Shown here: positions 42,045 to 50,581 of the stretch, in pieces
How the letters are laid out: each line of letters opens with the position of its first letter
Position numbering within the stretch: position 1 is the stretch's first letter
NCBI GenBank assembly: GCA_013298125.1
Contig: JAAFJP010000004.1
Location: forward strand, 62,001 to 126,000
Reading direction: 5' to 3'
Length of the DNA: 64,000 bases
Source of the DNA: Cytophagales bacterium
Lineage (GTDB): Bacteria > Bacteroidota > Bacteroidia > Cytophagales > Spirosomataceae
Translations under genes and position numbers: made by a program
Notes under the pieces: generated by a model
Databases searched by the model: none
Seen by the model: only the letters and a program-made list of their open reading frames with translations
What the model was told of the DNA's origin: nothing

Positions 42045-42859
42045 TTATTTTTTTGAAGAAATCTTTTGCTTGACGCTTTGTACAAACTCAATCGTTACAT
42101 TGGCAATATTGGCAATTTTATCGAATCCAAAATCTGTTTGTGAAAGTAAATTTATCACTACTGATTCTTTACCTTTATCAAAACCAACTAAAAAGGCTAC
42201 ATCTCGTTCTTCATCAATATATTTTGCTATGCTATCCATGACAATATCTTTTAATTTTTGCTCTAATTTACGCAGTTGTGCCAAGATTCGCAACTGTTTG
42301 AAATACTTTTTTAGGGCAAAATCTCCTTTCGCTGTTTCTTCAATTCGCTGAATTATTTGTTTCAAGGCATTTTCGGGGCTTTCGCCTTTAAAATTTGCTA
42401 AAATAGATAGGACAACTTCTTCAGGATTACCAGAACTGAGAAATAAATGATAATCAATTTCAGAGAAACAAATAAGCTGATATTCAAAATGAACTCGTTT
42501 CCTTTCTAATTTAGAAATCATTGAAGGCTCTATATCACTAACAAAAATAACATACTGTTCTATCGGTATCTTGTATTTTCGTTCAAGCATCGCATAGTAT
42601 TCCATCATTCTATAGACCATTTCTGGTTCATCAGCTACTTGAAACTCAATTTGAAGAATAAATGTACTGCCTTGATTATCAACAATTCTTTTCAAAACAT
42701 CAGGTTCACGCTCCTTTGTATGCTGTATTGCATCGGGTAGTTCTTCCGTAGAAATAGCTGTTATACCAAGTACATTTTCATCAGACTTGGTATAACAGCC
42801 TCTATGTTTTCTTTGAATATTTTATCGTATTGTTTAGCTTGTACTTTCTTTTGCTTCAT
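42045..42859 (-). pseudogene. frameshifted Rpn-like (PD-(D/E)XK) protein gene
   Basis: ATG 42859 gives MKQKKVQAKQYDKIFKENIE, then AVIPSLM, in one frame. Reading continues as NVLGITAISTEELPDAIQHT, then KEREPDVLKRIVDNQGSTFI, in the next frame through to 42045 (last residues VKQKISSKK). Adding one A to the A-run at 42775-42778 gives one protein of about 270 residues. The segment with DNQGSTFILQIEFQV carries the expected acidic-Glu core of Rpn/PD-(D/E)XK-like proteins. As printed, translation from 42859 stops early; a short downstream start could still make 216 residues. Either it is a real pseudogene or it is a homopolymer error. Confidence 0.75.
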
Positions 42860-42908
42860 ATAACAAAACTTATTCTACATTTTAAGTAAATTCTATTTTT
42901 TTCAGAAT

Positions 42909-45386
42909 TTACTTCCGAATCACCGCCCCAATCTCCTTCTCAAACGCTCCCATCAATTTCTCCATCGTTTTGTCAATTACTTTGTCTGTAAGTGTTTGTT
43001 CGTAGTCTTGGAGCATGAAACTTACTGAATATGACTTCTTGCCTTCGCCCAAATTATCGCCTTGATATACGTCAAAAACGTTGATTTGCTTCAAGAGATT
43101 TTTCTCATAATTACGAGCTAATTTCTGAATTTGGTCAAAACTAACGGTTTTGTCAATCACCAAAGAAAGGTCACGGCGAACTTCTGGAAATTTTGGTAGT
43201 TCTACAAAAGTCGCTTTGTCGTTGAATTGTTTGAACAAATAGTCCCAATCAATATCCGCAAAGAAAACGTGCTGTTTTACCTCCGCTTTTTTGGCTACGT
43301 TTGGTTTTACTAAGCCCAATTTTACGACTTCTTTTTTGTTTACTAAATAACTTAATCCATATTCAAAAGTCGCTGAATTTTCGAGTGGTTTACTGTCAAA
43401 ATTCTTTACCCCCATTGTGCCTAAAACTTTGTTCACGGCACTCGTCAAACTATGAAAAACCACTTTTTGTGATTTCATTTGCCAAGTTTCTGATTCTGTG
43501 TTTCCCGTTACAAAAATGGCTAAATGACGCTTTTCGACATATTTATCATTGATTTTATGATAAGTTTTTCCAAAATCAAAAACCTTCAAATCTTTCTGAC
43601 GACGGTTGATATTGTACGCTAAAACTTCCAATCCCGAAAACAACATCGTCTGACGCATCACACCCAAATCTTCTGAAAGTTTATTCAAAATCTCGACGTT
43701 TTCATTGGGCAAATCTGCCTTAATTAATTCAGAATAAGCTGGTTTTGTCAAAGAATTGGTAATGATTTCGTTGAAGCCATTTGCTGCCAAAACTTGTGAT
43801 AATTTCAATTGCAAATTCTCACGGTCTTTGGCTGGGAAACTTGAAAGGAAATCCGTTCCGAGGGTTTCGGATAATTCGATATTATTGAAACCATAAATCC
43901 GTAAAATCTCTTCAATCACATCAGCCTCACGAGTTACATCCACCCGATAGGCGGGAACTGAAAAAGTAGCCCCCTCTGCCCCCAGAGGGGGAACTTCCGA
44001 GTCCGAATTGTTACCGTCTAAAATTCCCCCTCTGGGGGTTAGGGGGCTTATTTCTAATCTATCTAAAATATCTAATATCAACTCTCTCTCTAACTTTTTA
44101 CCAATCAGACGGTCAATATTTTTATAAGAAACTTGAACTCTGAAATCCTCAATTGGATTTGGATAAAAATCTGTAACTTCCGAAGACACTACGCCACCCG
44201 CTACTTCTTGAATCAACAAAGTCGCATATTTCAAAGCAAAATTATTTACATTCGGATTTGTGCCACGTTCATAACGGAAAGACGCATCTGTCTTCAAGCC
44301 ATGACGTTGGGCAGTTTTACGCACCGAGGCAGGGTCGAAGTAGGCAACTTCTAAATAAACTCTTGAAGTTTCGGGCTTAATTCCAGATTTTGTTCCACCA
44401 AAAATTCCTGCAATTCCGATGGCTTCTTCGGCATCACAAATCATTAAATCTGTTTCGCCTAATGTCCGTTCCACTTCATCCAAAGTCGTGAATTTTGTTC
44501 CTGCGGGGAGGTTTTTTACCACAATTTTTTGTCCTTTGATGGCGTGCCAATCGTAAGCGTGCATCGGTTGCCCGAGTCCGTGACAGATATAATTGGTAAT
44601 ATCCACGATGTTGTTAATCGAACGTAAACCAATGGTTTCCAAAGATTTACGTAACCATTCGGGCGATTCTTTTACCGTAACGCCATCAATAGTCAATCCA
44701 CAAAAACGTGGACAATCCGCTGGATTTTCTACGACTAATTCTATCGGGAGATCATTATTTTCAACCTTGAAATTTTCAATCGAAGGCAAGGTAAGTTCAC
44801 GACCCGTTTTGGCTTTTATATCACGAGCCACGCCCCAATGTGAAGCCGCATCTGCACGGTTTGGAGTCAGTCCGATTTCGATTAATAAATCTGCCTCTAA
44901 ATTGAAATATTGAGCGGCTGGCGTTCCATTAGGTAAGTCAGTATTCAAAACCAAAATCCCATCGTGCGATGTTCCTAAACCCAATTCGTCTTCTGCACAA
45001 ATCATTCCTTCGGATAGATGTCCGTAAGTTTTTTTACTTGAAATCTGGAAAATGGGTTCACCTTTGGCGTGGTCGTAAAGGGTAGTTCCAACCGTTGCAA
45101 CGATAACTTTTTGCCCTGCTGCTACGTTTGCCGCTCCACATACCACCTGCGAAGGCGTACCCGTTCCGATGTCCACGGTGGTTAAGCTGAGTTGTTTTTC
45201 TTTTACTTCAAAACGCTCGCAAGTAAGCACTTCGCCCACGACAAAACCTTGCAAGCCACCCAAGATAGCCTCATGGCGTTCAATGGATTCTACTTCGAGT
45301 CCCGTACCCGTGAGGAGTTCGTCCAATTCCTGAGCGGATTCTGTTATTTCTATGAATTGTTTAAGCCAATTTAGGGATATTTTCAT
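42909..45386 (-). CDS. pheT: phenylalanine--tRNA ligase beta subunit
   Basis: 825 residues with the full PheT architecture: tRNA-binding EMAP-like domain (about 40-150, VGEVLTCERFEVKEKQLSLT), B3/B4 editing region (about 210-380, NPADCPRFCGLTIDG), B5 domain (about 405-490), synthetase-like core and the C-terminal FDX-ACB domain (FPEVRRDLSLVIDKTVSFDQ). The beta subunit pairs with PheS, whose gene is not in the window. Inside B5, between LDRLEIS and TFSVPAYRVDV, an 81-bp palindrome adds 27 residues (PPLGAEG-type) to a loop. The gene is otherwise normal. Confidence 0.96.
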   Translation of the reverse strand: MKISLNWLKQFIEITESAQELDELLTGTGLEVESIERHEAILGGLQGFVVGEVLTCERFEVKEKQLSLTTVDIGTGTPSQVVCGAANVAAGQKVIVATVGTTLYDHAKGEPIFQISSKKTYGHLSEGMICAEDELGLGTSHDGILVLNTDLPNGTPAAQYFNLEADLLIEIGLTPNRADAASHWGVARDIKAKTGRELTLPSIENFKVENNDLPIELVVENPADCPRFCGLTIDGVTVKESPEWLRKSLETIGLRSINNIVDITNYICHGLGQPMHAYDWHAIKGQKIVVKNLPAGTKFTTLDEVERTLGETDLMICDAEEAIGIAGIFGGTKSGIKPETSRVYLEVAYFDPASVRKTAQRHGLKTDASFRYERGTNPNVNNFALKYATLLIQEVAGGVVSSEVTDFYPNPIEDFRVQVSYKNIDRLIGKKLERELILDILDRLEISPLTPRGGILDGNNSDSEVPPLGAEGATFSVPAYRVDVTREADVIEEILRIYGFNNIELSETLGTDFLSSFPAKDRENLQLKLSQVLAANGFNEIITNSLTKPAYSELIKADLPNENVEILNKLSEDLGVMRQTMLFSGLEVLAYNINRRQKDLKVFDFGKTYHKINDKYVEKRHLAIFVTGNTESETWQMKSQKVVFHSLTSAVNKVLGTMGVKNFDSKPLENSATFEYGLSYLVNKKEVVKLGLVKPNVAKKAEVKQHVFFADIDWDYLFKQFNDKATFVELPKFPEVRRDLSLVIDKTVSFDQIQKLARNYEKNLLKQINVFDVYQGDNLGEGKKSYSVSFMLQDYEQTLTDKVIDKTMEKLMGAFEKEIGAVIRK
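43968..44048. repeat. 81-bp palindrome inserted in frame within pheT
   Basis: The arms are AGCCCCCTCTGCCCCCAGAG plus GGGGAA and their near-complement TTCCCCCTCTGGGGGTTAGG...GGGCT. The length is exactly 27 codons. It lies in the B5 loop of PheT, so the reading frame is kept. It resembles the GC-rich intergenic palindromes in style. Confidence 0.8.
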
Positions 45387-45541
45387 TTTTTGTAATTTTC
45401 GGTGAACAGTAAACGATTCACGGTAAAAGGAAAATGGCTCACGATGGGACCGAATAAGTAAAAAATACCTTTAACCGTTCACCGTGTACCGATAGACAAA
45501 GTTACGATAAAAATAGGATTGGGAGGTATTGGATGAGAAAC

Positions 45542-45585
45542 AAAAAAGCCAAGAAACCCTGTTCTAAGGTATTCTTGGCTTTTTT
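45542..45585 (-). terminator. terminator between Rpn and pheT genes
   Basis: AAAAAAGCCAAGAA/TTCTTGGCTTTTTT with a 16-base loop, T-rich on both strands. It serves the Rpn gene, which is transcribed leftwards into it. The rest of the 297-bp gap (45387-45683) has an imperfect CGGTGAACAGTAAACGATT/CGTTCACCG inverted repeat (about 45399-45490). Confidence 0.8.
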
Positions 45586-45683
45586 GTTTGCTGAAACTAT
45601 AATTTCAATGAGGCTTTCCTTACTACTTATTTTTGTAGCATGAAAACAAATAATTATTGACGAACGAAAGTTGTATAAAGTGC

Positions 45684-46613
45684 TTAGATTAATCCCAATT
45701 TCACCTTTGCTATTATTTCTTCAATTTGTTTCATTGACAAACCTGAAATATTAACCAATAATTCATTGCTAATTCCATTCAAATGCCCTTTTTTGACAAA
45801 ATTAATAGTAGCTATTTCAATTCCTTGATTAGTTCCTTGATTGAAACCTTGGCTAATAAGTTGTTCTGCGGTTGTCATAATTGTATGATTTAAATTCAAT
45901 GAAACTTTTGTAAAAATAGTAATTAATTCTGTAATAGTCAATTCATCTGTGTTCTGAATATATAGAACTACGGATGTTTTAAAATGGTTATTGCCTTGAT
46001 TATCAATTAGTTTGAGTAATTCTACTAAACTATTCTCAATTGACCTAACGTATTTTTTAAAACGACTGTGCTTAAATAAAAGTGCCGAAATAGCCAGAAA
46101 TTTATTCTTGAAATTGGTGATTTGTTTATCTGGAATCGTATTCAGATTTATCAAATGAAAATCAAATTCTGGAATGTATCGTAATAAATCTTCGTCCAAA
46201 TTATCAAAATATGACCTCATCTGTTCATAATTCCACTTCTTCTTTCCATGATAAATTACGATAGGAATAATGGGAATAGGCTTTATTTTCTTTTGCTTAA
46301 AACCTGATTTCCAGACATTTAGAATATATTGATTCAGTTGCCAATGAGGATAGTCTTCTTTATAACTTTTATGTTCAAGCAATAAAGCAATTCGTACTTT
46401 ACCTTTACCCGCATATTCACAGGTATAAAGAATATCAGCAAAATGTTCTTCCAATTCCTCATCTATGAAAGAATTATTGTCGATTTGTAAGGTTGATAAA
46501 TCTAATTTTTTGACTAATTTTTCATCAACTAATTCTTCTAAAAAATTAGAAACTACGTCTATTCTCGAAAAAGTTTCTTTGAAGAACTTGTCGTGTACGT
46601 TCTGAATCTTCAT
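45684..46613 (-). CDS. Rpn family PD-(D/E)XK nuclease/putative transposase
   Basis: 309-residue Rpn/Transposase_31-type protein. The opening NVHDKFFKETFSRIDVVSNF is typical. The catalytic PD-(D/E)XK core is visible as FADILYTCEYAG (Asp) followed by IALLLEHKSYKED (Glu-x-Lys). The C-terminus has the repeated-Gly segment QGFNQGTNQGIEIATINF. Rpn proteins promote recA-independent recombination. The gene is not flanked by terminal inverted repeats, so it is not obviously an active IS. It is the second Rpn-like gene here; the first (42045) is frameshifted. Confidence 0.88.
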   Translation of the reverse strand: MKIQNVHDKFFKETFSRIDVVSNFLEELVDEKLVKKLDLSTLQIDNNSFIDEELEEHFADILYTCEYAGKGKVRIALLLEHKSYKEDYPHWQLNQYILNVWKSGFKQKKIKPIPIIPIVIYHGKKKWNYEQMRSYFDNLDEDLLRYIPEFDFHLINLNTIPDKQITNFKNKFLAISALLFKHSRFKKYVRSIENSLVELLKLIDNQGNNHFKTSVVLYIQNTDELTITELITIFTKVSLNLNHTIMTTAEQLISQGFNQGTNQGIEIATINFVKKGHLNGISNELLVNISGLSMKQIEEIIAKVKLGLI

Positions 46614-46656
46614 TTAATCTGTTTTTATAAAATAGTGGTTTTGAATACTGGGAATA

Positions 46657-47895
46657 TCAATTATCAGCCCGATAATACATCGTCGAACAATTCTCTTTTG
46701 TCAAAATTTTATTGGCTTGTTTTGTGATTTCATCGGTTGTAACTGCCTGAATTCTAACCGATTCCTGATTGGCGTATTCTACATTTCCTGCATTGGCGGC
46801 GAAGGCAAGGTTCATGGCACGATTCAATAATTCTACTTCCGAAAATACCAAAGTTGATTCTGCCTGATTTTTTACTTTGGTCAATTCCTCTTCTGAAACT
46901 GGTTTTTTTAAGAAATCTTCTAATACCTCTTGAATAGCTGCATCACCTTCTTCGATGCTTACACCTTGGTTCAAATTCCCTTGAATGACCATCAATCCTG
47001 GGTCGAGCGAAGCTGTTACGTAGGCATTGACCGAATTGAAAATTTGATTCTCTTTCACTAACTGATTATATAGTCTCGACGATTTGCTTCTTCCCAACAT
47101 ATCACTCGTCAAATCAACGGCATTGAAGCCTGCATCGTGTCGTCCTTGGGTATGATAAACCTTGTAAATAGCATCCAGAGGCACTTTTGCAGAGGTTTCT
47201 AAAAATCTGGCAGAGGTTTGTATTCCTTCGACAGGAAGGTTTTTCTTCACCACATTTCCCGCTGGAATTGGCTCAAACCATTTTTTGCAAAGTTGTTTTA
47301 CTTGCTCAACAGTTACATTTCCAGCTACCACTAAATTGGCATTATTCGGCAAATAATGTTTATAGAAAAAGCCCTTCACATCGTCCATTACCGCATTTTC
47401 GATGTGTGAAATCTCTTTGCCGATAGTCGCCCATTTGTAGGGATGCGTCTCGTAAGCGAGTGGACGAAGTTTCAACCAAATATCTCCATAAGGCTGATTT
47501 AAGTATCGCTGTTTGAACTCCTCAATGACCACTTTTTGTTGTACATCCAAAACCTTCTGGTCGAACGAAAGCGACATCATACGGTCTGATTCTAACCAAA
47601 AAGCCGTTTCCAGATTGACAGAAGGCAATGTGATATAATAATTTGTAATATCGGGCGAGGTAAAAGCGTTATTCTCTCCACCGACCTTTTGTAAGGGCGT
47701 GTCGTAGGAAGGAATGTTTTTTGAACCACCAAACATCAAATGTTCAAACAAATGAGCAAAGCCCGTTTTGTGTTCCTCTTCGTCTCGTGAACCCACATTA
47801 TAGATGATGTTTACTGCCGCAAATGGCGTAGAATTATCTTGGTGGACATATACTTTGAGTCCGTTGTCTAATATAAAATGTTCGTATGTAATCAT
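46657..47895 (-). CDS. M16 family zinc metallopeptidase
   Basis: 412-residue M16 peptidase. The inverted zinc motif is HLFEH (His48, Glu51, His52) in GFAHLFEHLMFGGSKNIPSY, and the downstream Glu is in the helix near IEEFKQRYLNQP. The C-terminal M16C half begins near residue 200 (LPVEGIQTSARFLETSAKVP). This is a single-unit form; a second, inactive M16 gene that often follows in Bacteroidota is not seen. It probably degrades peptides. No signal peptide is visible at the chosen start. Confidence 0.9.
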   Translation of the reverse strand: MITYEHFILDNGLKVYVHQDNSTPFAAVNIIYNVGSRDEEEHKTGFAHLFEHLMFGGSKNIPSYDTPLQKVGGENNAFTSPDITNYYITLPSVNLETAFWLESDRMMSLSFDQKVLDVQQKVVIEEFKQRYLNQPYGDIWLKLRPLAYETHPYKWATIGKEISHIENAVMDDVKGFFYKHYLPNNANLVVAGNVTVEQVKQLCKKWFEPIPAGNVVKKNLPVEGIQTSARFLETSAKVPLDAIYKVYHTQGRHDAGFNAVDLTSDMLGRSKSSRLYNQLVKENQIFNSVNAYVTASLDPGLMVIQGNLNQGVSIEEGDAAIQEVLEDFLKKPVSEEELTKVKNQAESTLVFSEVELLNRAMNLAFAANAGNVEYANQESVRIQAVTTDEITKQANKILTKENCSTMYYRADN

Positions 47896-48014
47896 TTTCA
47901 GCTATTGGCTGTCAGCTTTCGGCTTTCGGCTTGTTTTAGATTTTATATTCTTGTAATTTTCAATCAACAAATATACATTATCTAAACTGTTTCTATCAAT
48001 CAAATAATTCCAAT

Positions 48015-49136
48015 ATGAATAAAATACTTCTCTTTCTTCTTATCACTTATAGCTCATTGCTCATTGCTCACAGCTCAAAATCACAAATCCTCAACGATGC
48101 CACCACTCGCCAACAGATTTCTCAGGGTTTAGACAAAATGTATTCCTACGATTTTAAGGAATCGGCGGAGATTTTTCAGAAAATAAAAGCAAAATACCCT
48201 CAGCATCCCGTTTTCTATACCTTAATGGCGATTCAGACGGAATTGCAATACTTTCCGCTGAAAGATTATCCTACCCAACAGAAGACCTATTTGGCGTATC
48301 TCAATCAAAGTAGAAATCTTGCCGAAGCGATGTTGGATAAAGATGAAAACGACATCGAAGCCAGTTTTTTTGAGTTAGCAACTTTGGGATATTTAGCCGC
48401 CTTTGATGCTGACAATCAGGAGTTTATGAAAGCGGTGGGTGTAGCAAAAAAGGCTTATTCACATCTGAAAAGAGGTTTATCATTGACCGAAAAACAACCC
48501 GAATTTTTGTATTCATCGGGCATTTATAATTATTACAGAATCGAATATCCAGAAACCCATCCGATGATTAAATCGGTGATTTGGATGTTTGCGGATGGGA
48601 ATAAAAAATTAGGTTTGCAGCAATTAGATTTAGCAACTCGCAAGACTATTTTTGTCAAAAACGAAGCTACTTTTTATGCGGGATATGTACATACTAAGTA
48701 CGAATCAAATTCAGCTAAGGCATTGTCTTACAATAACTTACTGATTGAGAAATATCCAGATAATTTATTGTATCAAATGCAAAGAGCCGAGTTCTTGACT
48801 GCCGTAGGGCGATATGATGATGCCGAAGAATTTGCTGATAAAATCTTGAAACAGAAAGGAATTATGTTTCAATGTGCAGGAAATATTTTCAAAGGATTGG
48901 TAGCTGAGAAAGGTAAGAAAGACGATAAAACAGCCGAAATTTTACTACAAAAAGCCGTCAAAATGCCTTATGACGAACGTTTTACGAAGGACTATCACGC
49001 CCTTGCTTACATGGGACTCGCCCGCATTGCGAAGCGTGCAGGAGATTTAGCGGCGATGAAAGAATATGCCAAAAAAGCCTCGAAGATTGCGGAGTATAAA
49101 TCGACTTTGGCGGAGGCTAAGGGGATTTTGAAATAG
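48015..49136 (+). CDS. TPR-rich protein, probably exported
   Basis: 373-residue protein with an N-terminal signal-like segment (MNKILLFLLITYSSLLIAHS). The rest is helical TPR-like with YSYDFKESAEIFQKIKAKYP, AKALSYNNLLIEKYPDNLLY, GRYDDAEEFADKILKQKG and a C-terminal helix pair (AGDLAAMKEYAKKASKIAEY). No enzyme motif is present. It is probably an adaptor or a periplasmic scaffold. Confidence 0.8.
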   Translation: MNKILLFLLITYSSLLIAHSSKSQILNDATTRQQISQGLDKMYSYDFKESAEIFQKIKAKYPQHPVFYTLMAIQTELQYFPLKDYPTQQKTYLAYLNQSRNLAEAMLDKDENDIEASFFELATLGYLAAFDADNQEFMKAVGVAKKAYSHLKRGLSLTEKQPEFLYSSGIYNYYRIEYPETHPMIKSVIWMFADGNKKLGLQQLDLATRKTIFVKNEATFYAGYVHTKYESNSAKALSYNNLLIEKYPDNLLYQMQRAEFLTAVGRYDDAEEFADKILKQKGIMFQCAGNIFKGLVAEKGKKDDKTAEILLQKAVKMPYDERFTKDYHALAYMGLARIAKRAGDLAAMKEYAKKASKIAEYKSTLAEAKGILK

Positions 49137-49151
49137 GTATTTTTAGAGTAG

Positions 49152-49209
49152 AGAGATTAGATGATAGAGTAAAGAATATGGGATTGTTTTACTCTATCAT
49201 CTAATCTCT
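49152..49209. repeat. inverted repeat at the ends of convergent genes
   Basis: AGAGATTAGATGATAGAGTA and its complement TACTCTATCATCTAATCTCT (arms 22 bp) surround 14 bp. It acts as a candidate bidirectional terminator for the TPR gene and the MlaF-like gene, whose stop codon lies inside the right arm. Confidence 0.75.
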
Positions 49210-49954
49210 ACCCACGCATTTCTTGCAACAATTTATTCGCAAAAATAAACTCATTCAGTTCTGGCACTGTTGAAGTGCGGATGTTGGAATTATCACCTTC
49301 CCAGAGTTTTTTGCCTTTGTAGAGAAACATAATTTTCTCGCCCATTCCTATTACTGAGTTCATATCGTGGGTAATGACGATAGTCGTGATGTTGAATTCG
49401 TCCGTAATTTCTTTAATTAAATCATCAATTCTTACGGAAGTCAGTGGGTCGAGACCAGAGTTTGGTTCATCACAAAAAAGGTATTTGGGATTCATCACAA
49501 TAGCACGAGCAATACCTACACGTTTTTTCATCCCGCCCGAAATCTCAGAGGGCATTCGTTGTCCAGCGTTTTCTAATTGTACTCTTTGCAAACAAAATTC
49601 TGCCCGCTCAATTTTCTCTTTTTCGGACATATCAGTAAGCATATCCAGAGGAAATTTCACATTGTCAAGAACCGTTTTTGAGTCAAATAATGCTCCTCCT
49701 TGAAACAGGACACCCATTTCACGGCGAATTGCCTTGCGGGTTTCTTCGTCAGAATTATGAAAATCACGTCCGTCGTAAAGCACCTGCCCAGCTTCGGGTT
49801 TCACGATGCCAATCATACATTTCAACAAAACACTTTTACCCGTGCCACTTCCCCCAATAATCAAAGAAGTATCACCTGGTTTGAAAGAACCACTTACGCC
49901 AATCAGTACGTCTCGTCCGTTGAAGGATTTGTTTATATTTTTAATTTCTATCAT
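49208..49954 (-). CDS. ABC transporter ATPase (MlaF-like)
   Basis: 248-residue ATPase with Walker A GGSGTGKS (34-41), signature SEISGGMKKRVGIARA, Walker B CDEPNSGLDPLTSV (DEPNSGLD rather than DEPTSGLD) and the H-loop TIVITHDMNS. It is most like MlaF/YrbF, the ATPase of the phospholipid-transport (Mla) system. The permease (MlaE) and MCE subunit are not next to it. Its ATG overlaps the stop of the upstream PIN toxin gene by 4 bp, so its translation is coupled to the toxin. That is an odd arrangement for a housekeeping transporter. Confidence 0.9.
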   Translation of the reverse strand: MIEIKNINKSFNGRDVLIGVSGSFKPGDTSLIIGGSGTGKSVLLKCMIGIVKPEAGQVLYDGRDFHNSDEETRKAIRREMGVLFQGGALFDSKTVLDNVKFPLDMLTDMSEKEKIERAEFCLQRVQLENAGQRMPSEISGGMKKRVGIARAIVMNPKYLFCDEPNSGLDPLTSVRIDDLIKEITDEFNITTIVITHDMNSVIGMGEKIMFLYKGKKLWEGDNSNIRTSTVPELNEFIFANKLLQEMRG

Positions 49955-50331
49955 AATAGGTTTACTTGATAATATTTGAAATTACCGTCTTCTGTAATTA
50001 TAGTTAAATCTTCTTCTTGTGCTTGTGCAATCAGCATTCTATCAAAAGGGTCATTGTGATGAAAAGGTAATACTTGTAGTCGTTCTAATTGTTCTACTGA
50101 TGTCTGTAACAAGGTAAACAGATTTTGTAGTAAATGATTTTCAAGTTCTGAAAGAGACATCGAGATTTCTAATTTTCCAATACTTTGTTTGATGGCAATT
50201 TCCCACAAGCTTGCATAACTCACCACAATATTATTTGAGGGATTGTTTAATATTTCAGCAAAACGTGGGGATAATCTGGGACTATTTTCTGCGTGCCAAA
50301 TCAAAATGTGAGTATCAATTAAATAATTCAT
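49951..50331 (-). CDS. PIN domain toxin (VapC-like)
   Basis: 126-residue PIN-domain RNase. The acidic set is MNYLIDTH (Asp6), Glu44 (SLWEIAIK), Asp94/Asp97 (NDPFDRMLIA) and Asp115 (ITEDGNF). The family resembles PIN_Sll0205-like toxins. Its start overlaps the antitoxin stop by 4 bp, and its stop overlaps the MlaF-like start by 4 bp, so three genes are coupled. Confidence 0.9.
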   Translation of the reverse strand: MNYLIDTHILIWHAENSPRLSPRFAEILNNPSNNIVVSYASLWEIAIKQSIGKLEISMSLSELENHLLQNLFTLLQTSVEQLERLQVLPFHHNDPFDRMLIAQAQEEDLTIITEDGNFKYYQVNLL

Positions 50332-50549
50332 TTTTGAGGCATATAATCTTCAAATCCTTCGGGAGTATCGTCAAAATCATCCGCTACGTACGTGAAAATA
50401 CCTTTTCCCCAACCTGCCTGACGTAGCTTTGATGAAGATTTTTGAATGTCCGATTTGTCCAAAATTTGTTTAACTCTCGCTAATAACAAAGTATCTTGTA
50501 GCAAAGCTATTTTATTTATTACTTCTAATTTTTGTGCTTCGATGGTCAT
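50328..50549 (-). CDS. antitoxin of the PIN toxin (DUF2281-like)
   Basis: 73-residue protein: EAQKLEVINKIALLQDTLLL at the N-terminus, an acidic, flexible C-terminal half (DDFDDTPEGFEDYMPQK). The order antitoxin-toxin, the ATGA overlap and the size are those of type II systems. The N-terminal helix resembles DUF2281 antitoxins. DNA binding by the N-terminus and toxin binding by the tail are inferred. Confidence 0.82.
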   Translation of the reverse strand: MTIEAQKLEVINKIALLQDTLLLARVKQILDKSDIQKSSSKLRQAGWGKGIFTYVADDFDDTPEGFEDYMPQK

Positions 50550-50581
50550 AATCTTAGAATTTTAAACAAATTTAAGCAAAC

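Noticed and set aside
44593-44913. A 106-codon plus-strand frame opposite pheT
   Set aside because: It is antisense to strongly conserved PheT codons. Its length is a consequence of the codon pattern of the real gene.
45684-46613. The Rpn gene as an intact insertion sequence
   Set aside because: No terminal inverted repeats or target duplications flank it; only a terminator lies on one side.
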